From assembly GCF_036370855.1 (NCBI RefSeq), contig NC_088130.1:61666941-61730940 (forward strand): 64,000 nucleotides of DNA, in the 5' to 3' direction. Every line of letters starts with the position of its first letter. Position 1 is the first letter of the stretch. The DNA comes from Dromaius novaehollandiae (lineage: Eukaryota; Chordata; Aves; Casuariiformes; Dromaiidae). Of the stretch, positions 62,300-64,000 are shown one piece after another. The notes under the pieces were generated by a model. The model was given only the letters and a program-made list of their open reading frames with translations. It had not been told where the DNA came from and ran no database searches. The position numbers were made by a program, and so were the translations under genes.

Positions 62300-64000
62300 G
62301 GGAAAGGTGGCCAAGTATTCGGTTCCTCTTTCTTGATTCTCAGCCTGACCTAGCCTAATTGCTGCAGGTACTGTAACAGAGTGGTGCACCAGCTGGGACC
62401 TGAGGAAACTTGCTTTTGGCTCTCAGTTCCCCTGGTGCTTTGTCACTGAGCCTCATGAGGCTCTTCTGGCTCTGTTTGCTTTGTCCTTCTGTAAAGTGGC
62501 AGCAGCAGTGCTGACCTCTAGACCCTTCTCTGCTCTCGCACTTGAAAGTGTGCTGCACAGGAGCAAGGTGGCATCCTGAAACAGGACCAATGCCGCTAGG
62601 CACTGTGGTGTGGACAGGGGAATAACAAGCAATTCCTTTGTGCAGCTCTTATCCCAAAGTGAATTTCAGCTCTCCATCTGTCAATGGTAGGTGCTGGGCA
62701 TGGCAGGAGCCTGGTGGCACTTGTGTGACTATCTCCAAGCAGGGCTGGTGGGGCTGCCCCCAGAGTGGGTTTCCACATGTGCCCAGCGACAGCTGCCCTA
62801 GGATGGAGGTCAGCACTGACACATGAGAGCCACTTGTTCTCTTCCCTTCTCTGTGCCATCGTCACCTTGGTTCACGACTTCCTTTTCCACCAGAAGGAGC
62901 CACCTAGCAGCCCTTTGGGAGAAGGGGGTGGGACTAAGGTCACTGCAGGATAGAAACCCTGAGGTTGATGGGACCAGAGCAGGACAGCTGTGACAATGCA
63001 GGCACACACCAGAGCTTGCTAACAGGGATCTCCTCAGCAGGACTGGTGGCTGCAGACCCTGCTCTGAGGGCTGGCACATCACTGCTGCACTATCTAGGGA
63101 CCTGCACCCAGAGATACCCTCTAGCAGGCCAGTATGCTGCAGCCTCCTGGTCACCCCCTTTCCCTAGCACGTGGCATGGCAGGTGAGAGTCCCTGCAACG
63201 TGACTGCTTGCAGAGCTGCAAAAGCTTGTTGCAAGGCTGGCAACCCAGGACAGGCCAAAGGAGAGGGGAAGGGCAGGTTTCCTTGCCTGCACTCCTAGAC
63301 AGAAGCTGATGGACTAGGCTCTGTCAATGGACACCACTGGCAAAGACCAGGCTGTGAAGGCTGTACTATTCCCTGCTCTGCCGTTTAAGTCCTTGCTAGT
63401 TCTGCCCTCTGAGGTTGTGCTTGGACTCTCAGATCTCCCACGGGGCCAAGAGTTTTTGCCTCCATCCTATGCCTCGAAATAGAAAGACGTCTTAGCTCAC
63501 CACCCAGTTCCAGCACAGAGTCTTGATGTGTCCAGGACATCTGAGCTGGTGGGCATTCAGCTCTTTAGGACTCCTGTAGTCCTACCTCTGTAGCCTTAGA
63601 CAAGTGTCTTATTCAATAAACCATGTTGCTTATTGATTATCTACAATTTAGCTGAAGAAACACATCAGCTCTTCATGTAAGGACTAATGAAAATCCTTCC
63701 TGGCAGCACAATCAAACTCCTTGTTGAGAGGGAGGTTCCCTTCCACCCTTCCCCGTTCATGTCCCAGTTTAGGAGCAATATCCCCATACTCATGGCCTGT
63801 GCCCCAAAGGGGGTTTCTCTGGGTGCAGAGTGTGCACTTGAAAAAGACATCAAGGACCTCTAGGCAAATGTGTCTAAAACCCAGCTGCTGTCACGTAGCT
63901 TGTCACTGCTGCAAAGGATTAATTTGGTTGGGGAAAAATAGCAAAGCCATCTCACTCCAAGGGACTGGAGAATGATTCTATAGCTGAATGAGCATATCAG
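62300..64000. other. Intergenic, no gene seen
   Basis: No exon is supportable. A weak MIR-like phrase ('ttgtccttctgtaaagtggc') occurs at about 62.48 kb. An AATAAA at 63615-63620 is followed by 'ccatgttgcttattg' but no upstream exon is recognised. Frames at 62.6-63.2 kb overlap on both strands and look like chance. Confidence 0.5.

Overview
The window is vertebrate nuclear DNA with one gene I can identify with confidence: aquaporin-3 (AQP3), on the + strand. It has six coding exons between 44054 and 58788 that join into a 292-residue protein. Every splice site is GT..AG, every phase fits, and both NPA motifs, the aromatic/arginine filter residues and the AQP3-type C-terminus are in place.

The repeats point to a sauropsid. 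I recognise several old CR1-type LINE fragments: 3' tails at about 7.1, 16.5-17.1 and 62.1 kb, and a reverse-transcriptase piece on the minus strand at 23.2-24.0 kb. There is also an L3-like LINE tail at 27.6-28.3 kb, several MIR-like fragments and a small hAT-type element nested in one CR1 copy. The modest repeat density, the style of these CR1 tails and a 10.7 kb first intron suggest a crocodilian or turtle rather than a bird. This assignment is an inference from remembered repeat consensus sequences, not a database match.

Layout. Positions 1-43.9 kb are upstream intergenic DNA with no exon I can support. It holds scattered fossil repeats, microsatellites, a pyrimidine-rich stretch at 31.2-31.9 kb and one isolated TATA-like sequence at 33.1 kb. 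Positions 43.95-44.05 kb hold a TATA-type AQP3 promoter and short 5' UTR without an obvious CpG island. Positions 44.05-58.79 kb are the AQP3 coding region, with introns of 10674, 170, 1121, 1195 and 696 bp. Positions 58.79 to about 60.26 kb are a 3' UTR with two AATAAA signals, the distal one followed by a GT-rich element. Positions 60.3-64.0 kb are downstream intergenic DNA with one clear CR1 tail.

AQP3 is a plasma-membrane aquaglyceroporin that passes water and glycerol, typically at the basolateral face of epithelia. The pore-lining residues are conserved. Two outer-vestibule positions linked in human AQP3 work to pH or metal sensitivity differ here (residue 124 is His, residue 241 is Gln). 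I found no sign of a new multi-gene system; the most distinctive observations are these substitutions, the large intron 1 and the nested transposon.
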